Of a DNA stretch of 64,000 nucleotides, positions 34,021 through 43,466 are shown in pieces. Position 1 is the first letter of the stretch. Every line of letters begins with the position of its first letter. A program made the translations under genes and the position numbers. Under the pieces are notes generated by a model, which was given only the letters and a program-made list of their open reading frames with translations, searched no databases and was not told the origin of the DNA. This DNA comes from Bacteroidota bacterium (lineage in GTDB: Bacteria; Bacteroidota; Bacteroidia; J057; JADKCL01), in the NCBI GenBank assembly GCA_016718825.1, contig JADKCL010000065.1:1-64000 (forward strand), read 5' to 3'.

Positions 34021-36369
34021 TTATCCTCTGCGTTTGGGCTTGCCTTTGTTGGCGCCCTTGCTCGTGCCCTTTTTGGCTTTGCGCTTTTCGCCGCCCGCCG
34101 GACCGTGTTTTTTCATCGGCATACCGCCACGGCGTCCGCCGTATTGGCCTTTGCCGCCCGGCGCCTGCGCTGCCCGACGTTGCACCAACGGCATTTCGGT
34201 GTCTTCGAAGGCCGATTCCAAGTGGGCGATCATCAGGAAATCGATCGTGCGGTTGCGTAGGCTCGTGCCTTTGACTTCGACCATCAATTTGTCGCCCAAA
34301 CTGATCTTGCGACCACTCAATCGCCCGCGGATGCAGTAGTTGGTGGTGTCGACTTCGTAGTAATCGTCGGTCATCGTGTGCAGGCCGATCATGCCTTCGC
34401 AGCGATTTTCCAGGATTTCCACGTACACGCCCCAATTGGTCACGCCCGTCACGATGCCTTCAAACTGTACTCCGATCTTGTCCTCGAGGAACTCGACCTG
34501 TTTGTATTTGATGCTCGCGCGTTCGGCCTCAGCAGCCCGTTTTTCGCGGTTGCTCGTATGTTTCGCGGCCAATTCGAGTTTCCCCGGGTTGGCGTTGAAG
34601 TTGCCGGAAAGGTACTGACCGAGCAATCGGTGGACGATCAAGTCGGGATACCTTCGAATCGGCGATGTGAAGTGCGTATAGTGCTCGAAACCAAGGCCAT
34701 AGTGGCCAATGTTGTCGGTGCTGTAGATGGCCTTGGCCATTGTGCGGACCGCCACGGTTTGGAGCATGCTCTGTTCGGGCTTGCCTTCGACTTGCGTCAT
34801 CAAGGCATTGAGCGCCTTGGCGATCTTGCGTTCGTCGCTCAAATCGAGGTTGTAGCCCAAAGTCGCGGCAAACTGCTGCAAAGTGTAGAGCTTTTCCTCA
34901 TCGGGACGGTCGTGGATGCGGTAGAGGAAGGGGAGGGGAATGCCTTGGCGCATCTTGGCAACGTGAAAGGTCACGCGCTTGTTGGCCATCAACATCCAAT
35001 CCTCGATCATTTTGTGGGCGTCTTTGCGCACCTTGCGGTACACGCGAATCGGCTTTCCTTCAGCATCGAGCTCGAATTTGACTTCGTCCTCTTCAAAGTT
35101 GATCGATCCGTGCTTGAAACGCTCCTTCTGGAAGATTTTGGCGAGGCGGTTGAGCTCGGTGAGTTCTTCGAAGTAGTCGCCTTCGCCTTTGTCCATCACG
35201 TCTTGCGCTTCTTCGTAGGCAAATCGGCGGTCGGAGTGGATGATCGTGCGGCCAAACCATTCCTTGATCAGATTTCCGTGCTCATCCACCTCAAAAATGG
35301 CCGAGAAGCAAAGTCGGTCCTCATGCGGGCGCAAGCTGCACAAGTCATTGGAAAGGCGCTCAGGAAGCATCGGAACCGTTCGGTCGACGAGGTAGACGCT
35401 CGTGGCGCGGTTGTAGGCTTCATCGTCCAAGGCCGTTCCCGGATGCACAAAGTGGCTCACGTCCGCGATGTGAACGCCGACTTCGATGTTGCCATTCGAC
35501 AGTCGCTCAAACGAAAGCGCATCGTCAAAGTCCTTGGCATCGTGCGGGTCGATCGTGAACGTCGTGATCTTGCGCATGTCGCGGCGCTTGGCGATCTCTT
35601 CCTCCAATATTTTTCCGTCGAATTTGGCCACTTCGGCCTCCACTTCCGGCGGAAATGCCACCTCAAATCCGAATTGGAAGAGAATGGCATGCATTTCCGT
35701 CTCGTTTTCGCCGGATTTGCCGAGGACTTTGATCACCTCACCTTCCGGCAGATGATGGGTCCAATCCCCGAGTTTGATGATCACCTTGTCTCCGTCACGT
35801 ACCACAAGGTCCTTGGCAACGGTGACAACAAAGTCCTGATTCAATTTCGGGTCATCGGGTCGGAAAGTCGGGGTTTTGCCGATCAATTCGATGGTTCCGA
35901 TGAAGGCCTCCGTTGCCCTTTCGAGCACTTCGACGATTTCGCCTTCAGCACGTTGACCGCGGCCACCGCCTTTGGTGATGCGCACTTGCACCTTGTCGCC
36001 GTTCATGGCCTTGTTCAGGCGATTTGGTGGTACGAAGACGTCTTCGGTCTTTTCTTCGGTGTCCAAAACCACAAATCCGTAGCCTTCGCCCTTGATCTCG
36101 ACGCGGCCCGTTTGGACACGCTCCTTGACCACGACCGAATATTTCCCTCTTTCAGGAACTTTGAGAAGACCTGCCTCGGCCATTTGGTCGAGGAATTCAA
36201 TCATTCTTTCCGTGCTGAGTTCGCCTTTGAGGCCGCATCCGGCAGCGATTTGTTTGTGGTTGAATGCTTTGTGGGGTTCCTTCTGAAGAAACTGCACGAC
36301 GAGCGTGCGCAGCGACCGGAGGCGTTTATTTTCCTTCTCGATCGTTTTGGGTGATTTACTTTTAGCCAT
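34021..36369 (-). CDS. rnr: Ribonuclease R
   Basis: A 3'-to-5' exoribonuclease of 782 residues that degrades structured RNA. Layout: an N-terminal winged-helix segment (FLQKEPHKAFNHKQIAAGCG), cold-shock domains (GYGFVVLDTEEKTEDVFVPP), the catalytic RNB domain with DPHDAKDFDDALSF near residue 276 (the four metal-binding aspartates), the YTHFTSPIRRYPDL segment, an S1 RNA-binding domain (FEGIVTGVTNWGVYVEI) and a Lys/Arg/Gly-rich basic tail. Length and order are those of RNase R rather than RNase II. The dapD gene ends 58 bases upstream on the same strand. Confidence 0.95.
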   Translation of the reverse strand: MAKSKSPKTIEKENKRLRSLRTLVVQFLQKEPHKAFNHKQIAAGCGLKGELSTERMIEFLDQMAEAGLLKVPERGKYSVVVKERVQTGRVEIKGEGYGFVVLDTEEKTEDVFVPPNRLNKAMNGDKVQVRITKGGGRGQRAEGEIVEVLERATEAFIGTIELIGKTPTFRPDDPKLNQDFVVTVAKDLVVRDGDKVIIKLGDWTHHLPEGEVIKVLGKSGENETEMHAILFQFGFEVAFPPEVEAEVAKFDGKILEEEIAKRRDMRKITTFTIDPHDAKDFDDALSFERLSNGNIEVGVHIADVSHFVHPGTALDDEAYNRATSVYLVDRTVPMLPERLSNDLCSLRPHEDRLCFSAIFEVDEHGNLIKEWFGRTIIHSDRRFAYEEAQDVMDKGEGDYFEELTELNRLAKIFQKERFKHGSINFEEDEVKFELDAEGKPIRVYRKVRKDAHKMIEDWMLMANKRVTFHVAKMRQGIPLPFLYRIHDRPDEEKLYTLQQFAATLGYNLDLSDERKIAKALNALMTQVEGKPEQSMLQTVAVRTMAKAIYSTDNIGHYGLGFEHYTHFTSPIRRYPDLIVHRLLGQYLSGNFNANPGKLELAAKHTSNREKRAAEAERASIKYKQVEFLEDKIGVQFEGIVTGVTNWGVYVEILENRCEGMIGLHTMTDDYYEVDTTNYCIRGRLSGRKISLGDKLMVEVKGTSLRNRTIDFLMIAHLESAFEDTEMPLVQRRAAQAPGGKGQYGGRRGGMPMKKHGPAGGEKRKAKKGTSKGANKGKPKRRG

Positions 36370-36427
36370 TTTTATCTGGGTTTGAATGATGAAATTGATA
36401 GGTTGTTTTTGAAATATTCATTGAAAA

Positions 36428-37252
36428 TTAAACACTTACGTTGAATTCGCGGAGGGCGTCATTCAAAGAGGTCTTACGGTCGGTCGATGGTTTTCGTTTT
36501 CCGATGATCAGGGCGCAGGGGACTTGGTATTCGCCGGCAGGGAATTTTTTGGGAATCGAACCCGGGATCACAACGGAACCTGCAGGTACGTAGCCACGGT
36601 ATTCGATGGGTTCCGGACCGGATACGTCGATGATCTTGGAAGATGCGGTGAGGACCACGTTGGCGCCCAAGACAGCTTCGCGACCGACGCGCACGCCTTC
36701 GACGACGATGCAGCGACTGCCGATGAAGGCATCGTCTTCGATGATCACCGGTGCGGCTTGAACAGGTTCCAAGACGCCGCCGATGCCCACGCCGCCGCTC
36801 AAATGCACGTTTTTGCCGATCTGCGCACAGGAGCCGACCGTTGCCCAGGTATCCACCATCGTCCCCGAATCGACGTAGGCGCCGATGTTGACGTAGGAGG
36901 GCATGAGAATGACGCCGGCAGAAATGTAAGCACCGTAGCGCGCCGTTGCCGGCGGCACGACACGAACGCCCTTGGCTGCATAGTCCCGTTTGAGGGCCAT
37001 TTTGTCGTGGTATTCGAAGGGGGAAAGCTCAATCGTTTCCATTTTCCGAACCGGAAAGTACAGGATCACCGCCTTTTTGACCCATTCATTGACTTGCCAA
37101 TCGCCGTTGGGCAAGGGTTCGGCACAACGGATTTGACCTGCATCAAGCGCTGCAATCGTGGCGTCGATGGCGTCCAATGTGGCTTGTTCCTTGAGCAGTT
37201 CCCGGTTCTCCCAGGCTTTTTCGATTTTTTCTTTCAATGCGTCTGTTGACAT
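36428..37252 (-). CDS. dapD: Tetrahydrodipicolinate N-succinyltransferase
   Basis: An enzyme of the succinylase branch of lysine and meso-diaminopimelate synthesis, about 274 residues. The N-terminal helical domain (IEKAWENRELLK) is followed by the left-handed beta-helix made of hexapeptide repeats (GAYISAGVILMPSYVNIGAYVD, WATVGSCAQIGKNVHLSGG, IGSRCIVVEGVRVG). ATG 37252 (MSTDALKEK) fits family length better than the in-frame ATG two codons earlier. It supplies the peptidoglycan cross-linking residue precursor. Confidence 0.95.
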   Translation of the reverse strand: MSTDALKEKIEKAWENRELLKEQATLDAIDATIAALDAGQIRCAEPLPNGDWQVNEWVKKAVILYFPVRKMETIELSPFEYHDKMALKRDYAAKGVRVVPPATARYGAYISAGVILMPSYVNIGAYVDSGTMVDTWATVGSCAQIGKNVHLSGGVGIGGVLEPVQAAPVIIEDDAFIGSRCIVVEGVRVGREAVLGANVVLTASSKIIDVSGPEPIEYRGYVPAGSVVIPGSIPKKFPAGEYQVPCALIIGKRKPSTDRKTSLNDALREFNVSV

Positions 37253-37574
37253 GCGCAATCACTGTAAAAGGTGTTCGCAAGCGAACTGTTCTGACCCTGC
37301 CTTCATTCAACTCCGGATTCTCTTGCTTGTTTGCGAATATCCGAAAATCTACCGCGCGGTCACCACCCCTCTGACTTTTCTGCTGCAAATATAATTGGAT
37401 CGTAGGAAATGGAGCCTGAGCCCTTGCCAAAAGACATTTTATAGTTTCCATCGGTGGTTTTCCATGCTTGGGCAGTTGTTTCCAAAATCGAAACAAGTCA
37501 ACTGATGCAAATAATGTGTTGCGTTGGCATGATTCCCTGAAAAATCGCAACTTGGACGGTAAATCTTGTACACA
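37253..37574. other. Divergent intergenic region dapD / desaturase
   Basis: About 320 bases between two divergent genes. It holds a candidate -7 element for dapD at 37386-37393. No RNA gene or reading frame could be recognised. Confidence 0.5.
37386..37393 (-). promoter_or_regulatory. Candidate -7 promoter element of dapD
   Basis: On the minus strand TATATTTG matches TAnnTTTG, in the context GCAAATATA common at Bacteroidota promoters. No TTG is found at the usual distance. It would give a leader of about 130 bases. Confidence 0.4.
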
Positions 37575-38405
37575 ATGTGGAATGACATTATAGCACACTT
37601 CGAAGGCCTTGAAAACCGGCCCTTGGAGCGCTTGGCGTTTATCGTCGGTGGATTGTTGATCTTTTGGATCATCGAAGGGGCGATTCCGTTACTTCCGATG
37701 CATTACAAAAAGAACAAGGCACGTCATGCAGGCGTCAATTTGCTGTTTACCTTGATTCACCTGATCATCCACACCGGCTTTGGAATCGTCATCGTTTTGC
37801 TCGCTGATTGGTGCGCGAAAGCCAATTTCGGCCTTATTTACTGGGCTGGTTTGGCCAAATCCACTGGACTGGTCGTGATTCTCTCCGCCTTGATGTTGGA
37901 TCTGTTTGGGGGATGGATGTCGCATTTCATTGAGCACAAGGTTCCGCTGTTTTGGCGTTGGCATATCGTTCACCATGCCGACAACAACGTCGATGTCACC
38001 ACGGGACTGCGCCACCATCCACTGGAAAGCGTTTGGCGGGGCGTATTTTTCCTGATCGGATTGGTGCTCTGTGGTGCGCCGGTCTACGGTGTGATGATCT
38101 ACCAAACCTTTTTGACCATTTTCACCTCCTTCACCCACGCCAACATTTCCCTGCCGCCCGTGCTGGACAAGTTGATCAGCTACGTACTCGTTTCCCCGAA
38201 TATGCACAAGGTCCACCACCATTGGAAGCAGCCCTATACCGACAGCAACTACGGTGCGGTATTCGCGATTTGGGACCGTATCTTCTTCACATTCAAGACG
38301 ATGAATCCCAAGGATATCCGCTACGGACTTGATCGCTATTATCCCAACGAGCAAGACGAAAATCTGGGCGCATTGTTGAAGCGGCCGTTTGAGCCTTTGA
38401 AGTAG
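37575..38405 (+). CDS. Sterol desaturase / fatty acid hydroxylase superfamily membrane protein
   Basis: A di-iron membrane oxygenase of about 276 residues. Four to five hydrophobic helices carry the histidine clusters that bind iron: SHFIEHK, HIVHHAD, RHHPLE and MHKVHHHWKQPYTDSNYG. Family members hydroxylate or desaturate lipids such as fatty acids, carotenoids and sterols. The ATG at 37575 is preferred to the TTG at 37566. It begins a three-gene run with two glycosyltransferases (gaps 43 and 11 bases), so a role in making a modified, glycosylated membrane lipid is possible but inferred from context only. Confidence 0.88.
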   Translation: MWNDIIAHFEGLENRPLERLAFIVGGLLIFWIIEGAIPLLPMHYKKNKARHAGVNLLFTLIHLIIHTGFGIVIVLLADWCAKANFGLIYWAGLAKSTGLVVILSALMLDLFGGWMSHFIEHKVPLFWRWHIVHHADNNVDVTTGLRHHPLESVWRGVFFLIGLVLCGAPVYGVMIYQTFLTIFTSFTHANISLPPVLDKLISYVLVSPNMHKVHHHWKQPYTDSNYGAVFAIWDRIFFTFKTMNPKDIRYGLDRYYPNEQDENLGALLKRPFEPLK

Positions 38406-38448
38406 AAGCGGGTTCAAGGCCATTAATTGCTAACTTGGCCGATACCTC

Positions 38449-39597
38449 ATGGCTGATGCCCTCCATATTTGTCATATTTCCCTGCTGAATCCTGCGATTC
38501 ACAGCCGGATTTTTTTCAAAATGGCCTTGTCTCAGGTGCGGGCGGGCTACCGGGTAACCATCATCGCGCAGGATCCTGCGCCTGCGCCTTATCTACGCGA
38601 GGGCGTTGAAATCATCCCCTTGGGCGTTTTTGGGCGGCTGAGTTGGCGACGAATTTGGTATTCTTGGCGTTTTAGTCGCATTGCCCGACGCGTGGGAGCC
38701 GACATTTATCAGATTCACACCGTCGAATTGCTCGCAACCGGAAAGAAGCTGAAAAAGGCTTTGACGCGCGTCAAAGTCGTCTATGACATGCACGAAGACT
38801 ATGTCGCCAACATTTTACATGCCGATTACTACTCCGAATGGTCAAGGCCAAAGCTCGCTGCAAGGGTAAAAGCCGTACAGGACGACTTTTGCAAATGGGG
38901 CGATGGCCTCATCTTGGCCGAAGATTGCTTTCAAGCCCTCCTTCCCTTCGATCCCGACCGCACGGTGGTGGCGCGCAATAAGTTCCGCGCACCGGCAATC
39001 GTTCCCGCGCAAAAGCTCGATTTGGCCGACCCCAAGCTGCCGATGATGCTCTGTACCGGTACCATTGCCGAAAACTGGGGTATATTCAAGGCAGTTTCTC
39101 TTTGGGCCGAATTCAACAAATTCTCCGCCGTCAATTTGGTCATTGCCGGGCATTCGCAGGATGCTGCCTTGCTTCAAGAACTGCAATTGCGCGTCAATGC
39201 GACGGGATTGTCAGGTCGCTTTGCGTTGGTTGGGGGCAGCAGCTACGTTCCGTTTGAGCAATTGGTCGCCTTGATCAAAGTCTGTACTTTTGGTGTGGCG
39301 TTGTACCAATTGAAGGAAAATATCAAAGACCGCATTCCCACCAAGTTCTACGAATTCATGGCTGCTGGCAAGCCGTTGGTCTATTCGGAAAACCCCATCT
39401 GGGATTCTATGAATGCCCATTCGAAGTTTGGTGTGGTGCTTCCAAAAGCCTGGACGAGCGAAGATGCGATGACGGTTTTCAATCAAGTGAAGACGCTCTC
39501 GACCGAACTGCAGCAGCATCCCTTGCCTTCCGCAGGATGGAGTTGGGATTCGGAGTCGCCAAGAATGTTAGAACTGATGGCCAAACTTTCCTATTGA
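38449..39597 (+). CDS. Glycosyltransferase, GT4-like (GT-B fold)
   Basis: A 382-residue glycosyltransferase. The N-terminal Rossmann domain begins HICHISLLNPAIHSRIFFKMALSQ with the HTVEL and DMHEDYVANI segments. The C-terminal domain carries LVIAGHSQDAALL, KVCTFGVALYQL and IPTKFYEFMAAGKPLVYSE, matching the nucleotide-sugar binding part of GT4 enzymes (KFYEFMAAGKP). The sugar donor and acceptor are unknown. It probably acts at the cytoplasmic face of the membrane on a glycolipid or polysaccharide precursor. Confidence 0.85.
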   Translation: MADALHICHISLLNPAIHSRIFFKMALSQVRAGYRVTIIAQDPAPAPYLREGVEIIPLGVFGRLSWRRIWYSWRFSRIARRVGADIYQIHTVELLATGKKLKKALTRVKVVYDMHEDYVANILHADYYSEWSRPKLAARVKAVQDDFCKWGDGLILAEDCFQALLPFDPDRTVVARNKFRAPAIVPAQKLDLADPKLPMMLCTGTIAENWGIFKAVSLWAEFNKFSAVNLVIAGHSQDAALLQELQLRVNATGLSGRFALVGGSSYVPFEQLVALIKVCTFGVALYQLKENIKDRIPTKFYEFMAAGKPLVYSENPIWDSMNAHSKFGVVLPKAWTSEDAMTVFNQVKTLSTELQQHPLPSAGWSWDSESPRMLELMAKLSY

Positions 39598-39608
39598 AAC
39601 ACAGGCCA

Positions 39609-40280
39609 ATGCTGAACGGAAAATCCATTACGCTCGTCATTCCCTGCTTCAACGAAGCGCTGGGATTGCCGCATGTGATGGCCAAATTGCCTGCCTGTGT
39701 CGATGTCGTCCTTGTGGTGGACAACAACAGCACCGACAATACTGCAGAAATCGCACGCAGTTTGGGCGCAACCGTCGTTTTTGAGTCTAAAAAAGGTTAT
39801 GGTGCGGCCTACAAAGCAGGTTTTTCCGCGGTGAACTCGGATGTCGTCGTCACGCTGGACGGTGACGGAACCTATCCCATCGAGGAAATTCCCAAATTGG
39901 TGGAGCATCTGCTTGCCAGCGATTTGGACTTTATCTCGGCATGCAGATTTCCGCTTCAGAACCCTGCAAACATGGACCCGGTTAGCAAATTTGGCAACTG
40001 GGTGTTGACCTTGGCGGCAAAAATCCTGTTCGGCTATGGCCTGAAAGACTCACAAAGCGGAATGTGGGTGTTCAAACGCGATGTCCTGGCGAAAATCAGG
40101 CTGGAAAGCGACGGCATGCCGTTGAGCGAAGAGATCAAAATCGATACGATCAAACGGAACCTGAAATTCAAGGAAGTCCACATTCCATACTATTTGCGAT
40201 TTGGCGAAAAAAAGATCCGGAAATTTCGGGACGGGTTTCATAACCTGTTCTTTCTGATCTATTTGCGATTTCGGCGTTGA
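39609..40280 (+). CDS. Glycosyltransferase family 2 (dolichol-phosphate-mannose-synthase-like)
   Basis: About 223 residues of a GT2 catalytic domain. ITLVIPCFNEALGLP at the N-terminus, VVDNNSTDNT, KGYGAAYKAGF and the metal-binding VVTLDGDGTYP match the polyprenyl-phosphate sugar transferase subgroup. SQSGMWVFKRDVL is the later conserved segment. It lacks membrane helices, unlike longer relatives. ATG 39609 is chosen because the frame upstream (39537) overlaps the previous gene. The likely product is a polyprenyl-phosphate sugar or an added sugar on a lipid carrier. Confidence 0.88.
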   Translation: MLNGKSITLVIPCFNEALGLPHVMAKLPACVDVVLVVDNNSTDNTAEIARSLGATVVFESKKGYGAAYKAGFSAVNSDVVVTLDGDGTYPIEEIPKLVEHLLASDLDFISACRFPLQNPANMDPVSKFGNWVLTLAAKILFGYGLKDSQSGMWVFKRDVLAKIRLESDGMPLSEEIKIDTIKRNLKFKEVHIPYYLRFGEKKIRKFRDGFHNLFFLIYLRFRR

Positions 40281-40706
40281 ATGCTTGTTCCTTCGAAGCC
40301 GGGATAAAAAATGGGTGCAAAGTTGCGTCCGATTCGACGTTCCTTGCACCCACATAAGCCCGACAAAAATTTTCTACGACTTCTCGTTGTCTTCATCCTG
40401 CCGCCAAAAGCGCGCAAAAATGTTTTGTAACAAAGGCACAGAGAAGGCCAAAACAAGCAAAAGCAGGACACCAAATTCCGACATGGTTCCCATAACAACC
40501 TCCATTTTGCATTTCCAACCTGGAAACGCTTCAGTTCTTAGGATAAAATTTCAAAGTCAGCCGACAATCGCCAAGTTGAATTGCCGCTCCTCTTTGTACA
40601 TAGATACGAAAATCGAAATATTCGTTGCATGGACTGTCAGGAAAACTGAAGAATTGTGGATTTGTAAAAGGGCGCTGGCTGAAGATCGGTGCAACTTCCG
40701 GCTGAT
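40281..40706. other. Region between convergent GT2 and radical SAM genes
   Basis: About 425 bases. It contains a likely small membrane protein gene on the minus strand (40374-40493). A plus-strand frame spanning 40285-40785 has shadow-like composition and runs into the radical SAM gene, so I do not accept it. Confidence 0.45.
40374..40493 (-). CDS. Small single-helix membrane protein
   Basis: A 39-codon frame starting MGTMSEFGVLLLLVLAFSV, ending in a charged tail with FARFWRQDEDNEKS. It has one membrane helix, a positively charged flank (ARFWR) and then an acidic end, the usual build of bacterial small membrane proteins. A GGAGG lies five bases before the ATG at 40493, and in-frame ATGs exist slightly upstream (to 40505). 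Codon use (CTG, CTT, TTG, GTT, GCC) is like that of the neighbours. It lies 214 bases downstream of the radical SAM gene on the same strand. Function unknown; I recognise no family. Confidence 0.5.
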   Translation of the reverse strand: MGTMSEFGVLLLLVLAFSVPLLQNIFARFWRQDEDNEKS

Positions 40707-41666
40707 TCAGGAAAATTCATCCAACAATGCCCCTACAGCACGGTTTTTGAACGATTCTGTGGATGTAAGATGTTCCTCTTTGTAGCCTCTGAAATCGCAA
40801 GAACTGCAAAATTTGTTGCCTGAGCGGTCGGAACGCAACAGATCCGACCGGAGTTTGCTGAAGCCTGCCCCGTACCAAACGTCGTGCAGACTACTGTTGT
40901 TGAGGTTTCCAACGGCGGATTCGAAGTAGTGATCCTGACAGCAGATCGTAACGCGTCCATCGGCCGTGACGACCATCTCGTCAAAGGGCAAAATGCAGGG
41001 GAGGGGCAGGGGTTCCGAAAGCACACGGCCGTTGGGCGCGGTGCCGCCTCGGTTGAGTAATTGCTCGTCGAGCAACCGCAGATGGAAAACGATCTCCGTG
41101 TTGGGAAATTCGGGTGCGACTTCATCCAAAAAGGCTTTGACACCTTTGTGCATCTCGCCGTCTTGACTGTAATTGTTGATATACAGCAAGTCCAAGCCCG
41201 CTTCCAACAGCTCTCGGCCACTTTTGGGGTTGAGCTTCAGTCCATTGGTATGAACCTCGGTCTTGACTTTCGGGAGATTTGCTTTTGCCCTTCGAATGAA
41301 TTCCGGGGTGCGTTTGTCCAGCAACGGCTCATTGTTCACGAAGAATTTGATGGCGCCGTCGTAATCCAGGGCCACCAATTCGGCGATGATCTTGTCGTAA
41401 AGCGCCTCGGGCATGTACACGTCGGGTCGCTGATCGGTGAGGATGCTTGCCGCACAAAAGCTGCAACTCGAATTGCAGCGTGTGCGCGTTTCCAATTCAA
41501 GGGATCGAAAAAGCGGAACCTGTTTGGAGAATGCTTTTCGTTCAAAAATGCGGGCCGCAGTGGTTTGCCATACGCGGAGCCGCAAGCCCTTGGGCATGCC
41601 GCGGCGGAGCTTGTACAGCCCGTTGCGCAGCATTCCCTTGCGTCCCATGTTGTAGCGGATGGCCAT
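40707..41666 (-). CDS. Radical SAM protein with SPASM domain
   Basis: A 319-residue enzyme. The radical SAM cluster motif CNSSCSFC (Cys 64, 68, 71) binds the 4Fe-4S centre that cleaves S-adenosylmethionine. FFVNNEPLLDK and VHTNGLKLN are further core motifs. The C-terminal SPASM domain has cysteines in PLPCILPFDEM, TICCQDHY and FCSSCDFRG, which bind additional clusters. SPASM proteins modify peptides or other substrates, and some are linked to polysaccharide or cofactor pathways. Near two glycosyltransferases but convergent to them, so the substrate is not evident. Confidence 0.88.
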   Translation of the reverse strand: MAIRYNMGRKGMLRNGLYKLRRGMPKGLRLRVWQTTAARIFERKAFSKQVPLFRSLELETRTRCNSSCSFCAASILTDQRPDVYMPEALYDKIIAELVALDYDGAIKFFVNNEPLLDKRTPEFIRRAKANLPKVKTEVHTNGLKLNPKSGRELLEAGLDLLYINNYSQDGEMHKGVKAFLDEVAPEFPNTEIVFHLRLLDEQLLNRGGTAPNGRVLSEPLPLPCILPFDEMVVTADGRVTICCQDHYFESAVGNLNNSSLHDVWYGAGFSKLRSDLLRSDRSGNKFCSSCDFRGYKEEHLTSTESFKNRAVGALLDEFS

Positions 41667-41724
41667 CTTACAATATTAATGAAGTTTCACGAAGCATGGA
41701 TGCGCGTTGCGATCCACCAAAGCG

Positions 41725-43461
41725 TCATTGGTTCCAGTTGAAACTGTCCAACTCCACTTGCCTTTCACCCGTGAATCGGCTCTGCTGCAAGGTGTTGACC
41801 GATTTGCTGCTGCGTTCGACCATCACCGCATTGTACATTTGATTCTCAAGAAAGTCCTTGATGCTGATGGCGTTGGCTTCATTGTGCCCATTTTCTACAG
41901 GAATGCGGTCCAACAAGTCTTGGACCTCGGCATAGTTGAAGACCGCAACGTTGAAGTCGGGCGCCTTTCCATCACGGTCGGTCCACAAGACCCGGATGTA
42001 TCGAATTTGTTGTCGCTTGATCCCGGAAATTTTGTCAAACGTCTCATCGACAATCAATTCAAGGACTTGCAAATAGCCTTCGACATCCTCCCGCCGCGGA
42101 TTCCACCAGTCCGTGCGAACGGCATTGCTGTCTGAACTTTGCCGTTGTGCAAGATCCAAAAAGTCCCCGAAGTGTACCGGACTGCGGAAATCATGGGCGG
42201 AAAAAGCCTGTGAGTTCCCGGCCTTCAAGCTGTGCAGTAGCGCCGAGACAATGCCTTTGTTCTCAAAAAGTTGCGCATTCGCGGATGTCTTGGATTGACC
42301 TTCGTTTTCGAATAACTTTTCTGGCAGCCTGCTATTCGCCAAGGGAAGGTTGGCTTTTTCAGAAAGGTCGATGCGAAGGACACGCGTGTATTTGGAAAAT
42401 GACTTTCGGGGATCGACGGGGGGCGCACTCAAACTTTCATTCCAAGCGACCTGCAAAAAGTCCTTTTTGGGGTTCAAACAGTTCATCACGACCTCATTGA
42501 AGCTGATCGTGAAGCCTGCAGAATGCTTGGAATAGTCGTCAATCATCAAAAAGAAAATGTCACCCTTTTTGACGTCAAGGGGTTGACAGTAAGGATTTCC
42601 CGAACTTCCGGCATTGAGGGACTGACCTTTTGTACCCATACCCGTAGCACCAAGGTGTCCGCGTCCGGCGGCGTTGTTGCAGGCCAAGCGCGCGTTGGTC
42701 TCGGGGAGAGTCGGGCAAGCATCGGGATCCTGCGGATCGGCTTTGAGTAAAACCCAGTCGTAATCATCAAATCCATTGTCAGGAACGATCTCAAATTGCA
42801 GTCTTCCCGATTGTACAATCGCAAATCGGTACCAAGTTTCATTGTGCGGTTTTTCTACACAGGAGCCTGCAGGCGTGGCGGGACTCAGGGATTGTTTTCC
42901 GAAATAGTGGAAATTCTCGTGAAAATCGGGGCCGCAGATGTCTTGAACATTGGCGCAAGGATTGGTTTCCATCGGACGAATGCATTCGACAGACTTTCTT
43001 CCACGCCACATTGCTGTCCAAACCGAATTAAGGCCCTTGGCATCCCGAACGAATTCAACCGTCACGCAACCTGAATTGGTTTGGAAGGACCGTGTGCCGG
43101 CCATGGTTCCAAAACTTCCCAAGAGTTGGCCCCCGACGGAATTCCCATCGAAGATTTTTACAAAATTCGTCGCCTCTTCCTGACCTTCCACACGGCCATT
43201 GACAACCTGGTCACTGCGAATCATGTTGAAATCCAGTGTGATACAACCAGCAGAGTCAGGGCAGACCGTATATTGGTAAATCCGCTCACGTTTGTCTTCT
43301 GCGCTATTGACATCGTAGTAAATCATCCCGCTTTGGGTCGTTGATTTACCTTTGATGACGGGTAATTGACCATTCGCCAAGGCAAACGATCCTAGCAGAA
43401 CCAGACAAAATGCCGCTCCTTTTGCATCCAATCGCCGACGTGTCCCAGTTTTTACCACCAT
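41725..43461 (-). CDS. Secreted CUB/PPC-like protein fused to a GldN-like domain
   Basis: A 578-residue exported protein with three parts. A signal peptide (residues 13-32) leads into a CUB-like domain at about 40-160 (FVKIFDGNSVGGQLLGSFG, GCVTVEF). Next, about 165-330, is a beta-sandwich like the pre-peptidase C-terminal domains of Bacteroidota secreted proteins (NETWYRFAIVQSGRLQFEIV, DYDWVLL). The last part, about 345-560, resembles GldN/PorN, a periplasmic component of the type IX secretion core: RVLRIDLSEKANLPL, RTDWWNPRREDVEGYLQV, IRYIRVLW, NVAVFNYAEV and KDFLENQMYNAVMVE align in order with recalled GldN sequence. GldN normally stands alone. The start is five bases after the PorE-like gene. 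Confidence 0.7.
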   Translation of the reverse strand: MVVKTGTRRRLDAKGAAFCLVLLGSFALANGQLPVIKGKSTTQSGMIYYDVNSAEDKRERIYQYTVCPDSAGCITLDFNMIRSDQVVNGRVEGQEEATNFVKIFDGNSVGGQLLGSFGTMAGTRSFQTNSGCVTVEFVRDAKGLNSVWTAMWRGRKSVECIRPMETNPCANVQDICGPDFHENFHYFGKQSLSPATPAGSCVEKPHNETWYRFAIVQSGRLQFEIVPDNGFDDYDWVLLKADPQDPDACPTLPETNARLACNNAAGRGHLGATGMGTKGQSLNAGSSGNPYCQPLDVKKGDIFFLMIDDYSKHSAGFTISFNEVVMNCLNPKKDFLQVAWNESLSAPPVDPRKSFSKYTRVLRIDLSEKANLPLANSRLPEKLFENEGQSKTSANAQLFENKGIVSALLHSLKAGNSQAFSAHDFRSPVHFGDFLDLAQRQSSDSNAVRTDWWNPRREDVEGYLQVLELIVDETFDKISGIKRQQIRYIRVLWTDRDGKAPDFNVAVFNYAEVQDLLDRIPVENGHNEANAISIKDFLENQMYNAVMVERSSKSVNTLQQSRFTGERQVELDSFNWNQ

Positions 43462-43466
43462 GGACC

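Noticed and set aside
34378..36354. 658-codon plus-strand frame opposite RNase R
   Set aside because: Antisense shadow of an unmistakable RNase R gene.
40285..40785. 166-codon plus-strand frame between the GT2 and radical SAM genes
   Set aside because: It runs into the SPASM domain of the radical SAM gene on the other strand and has no family features.
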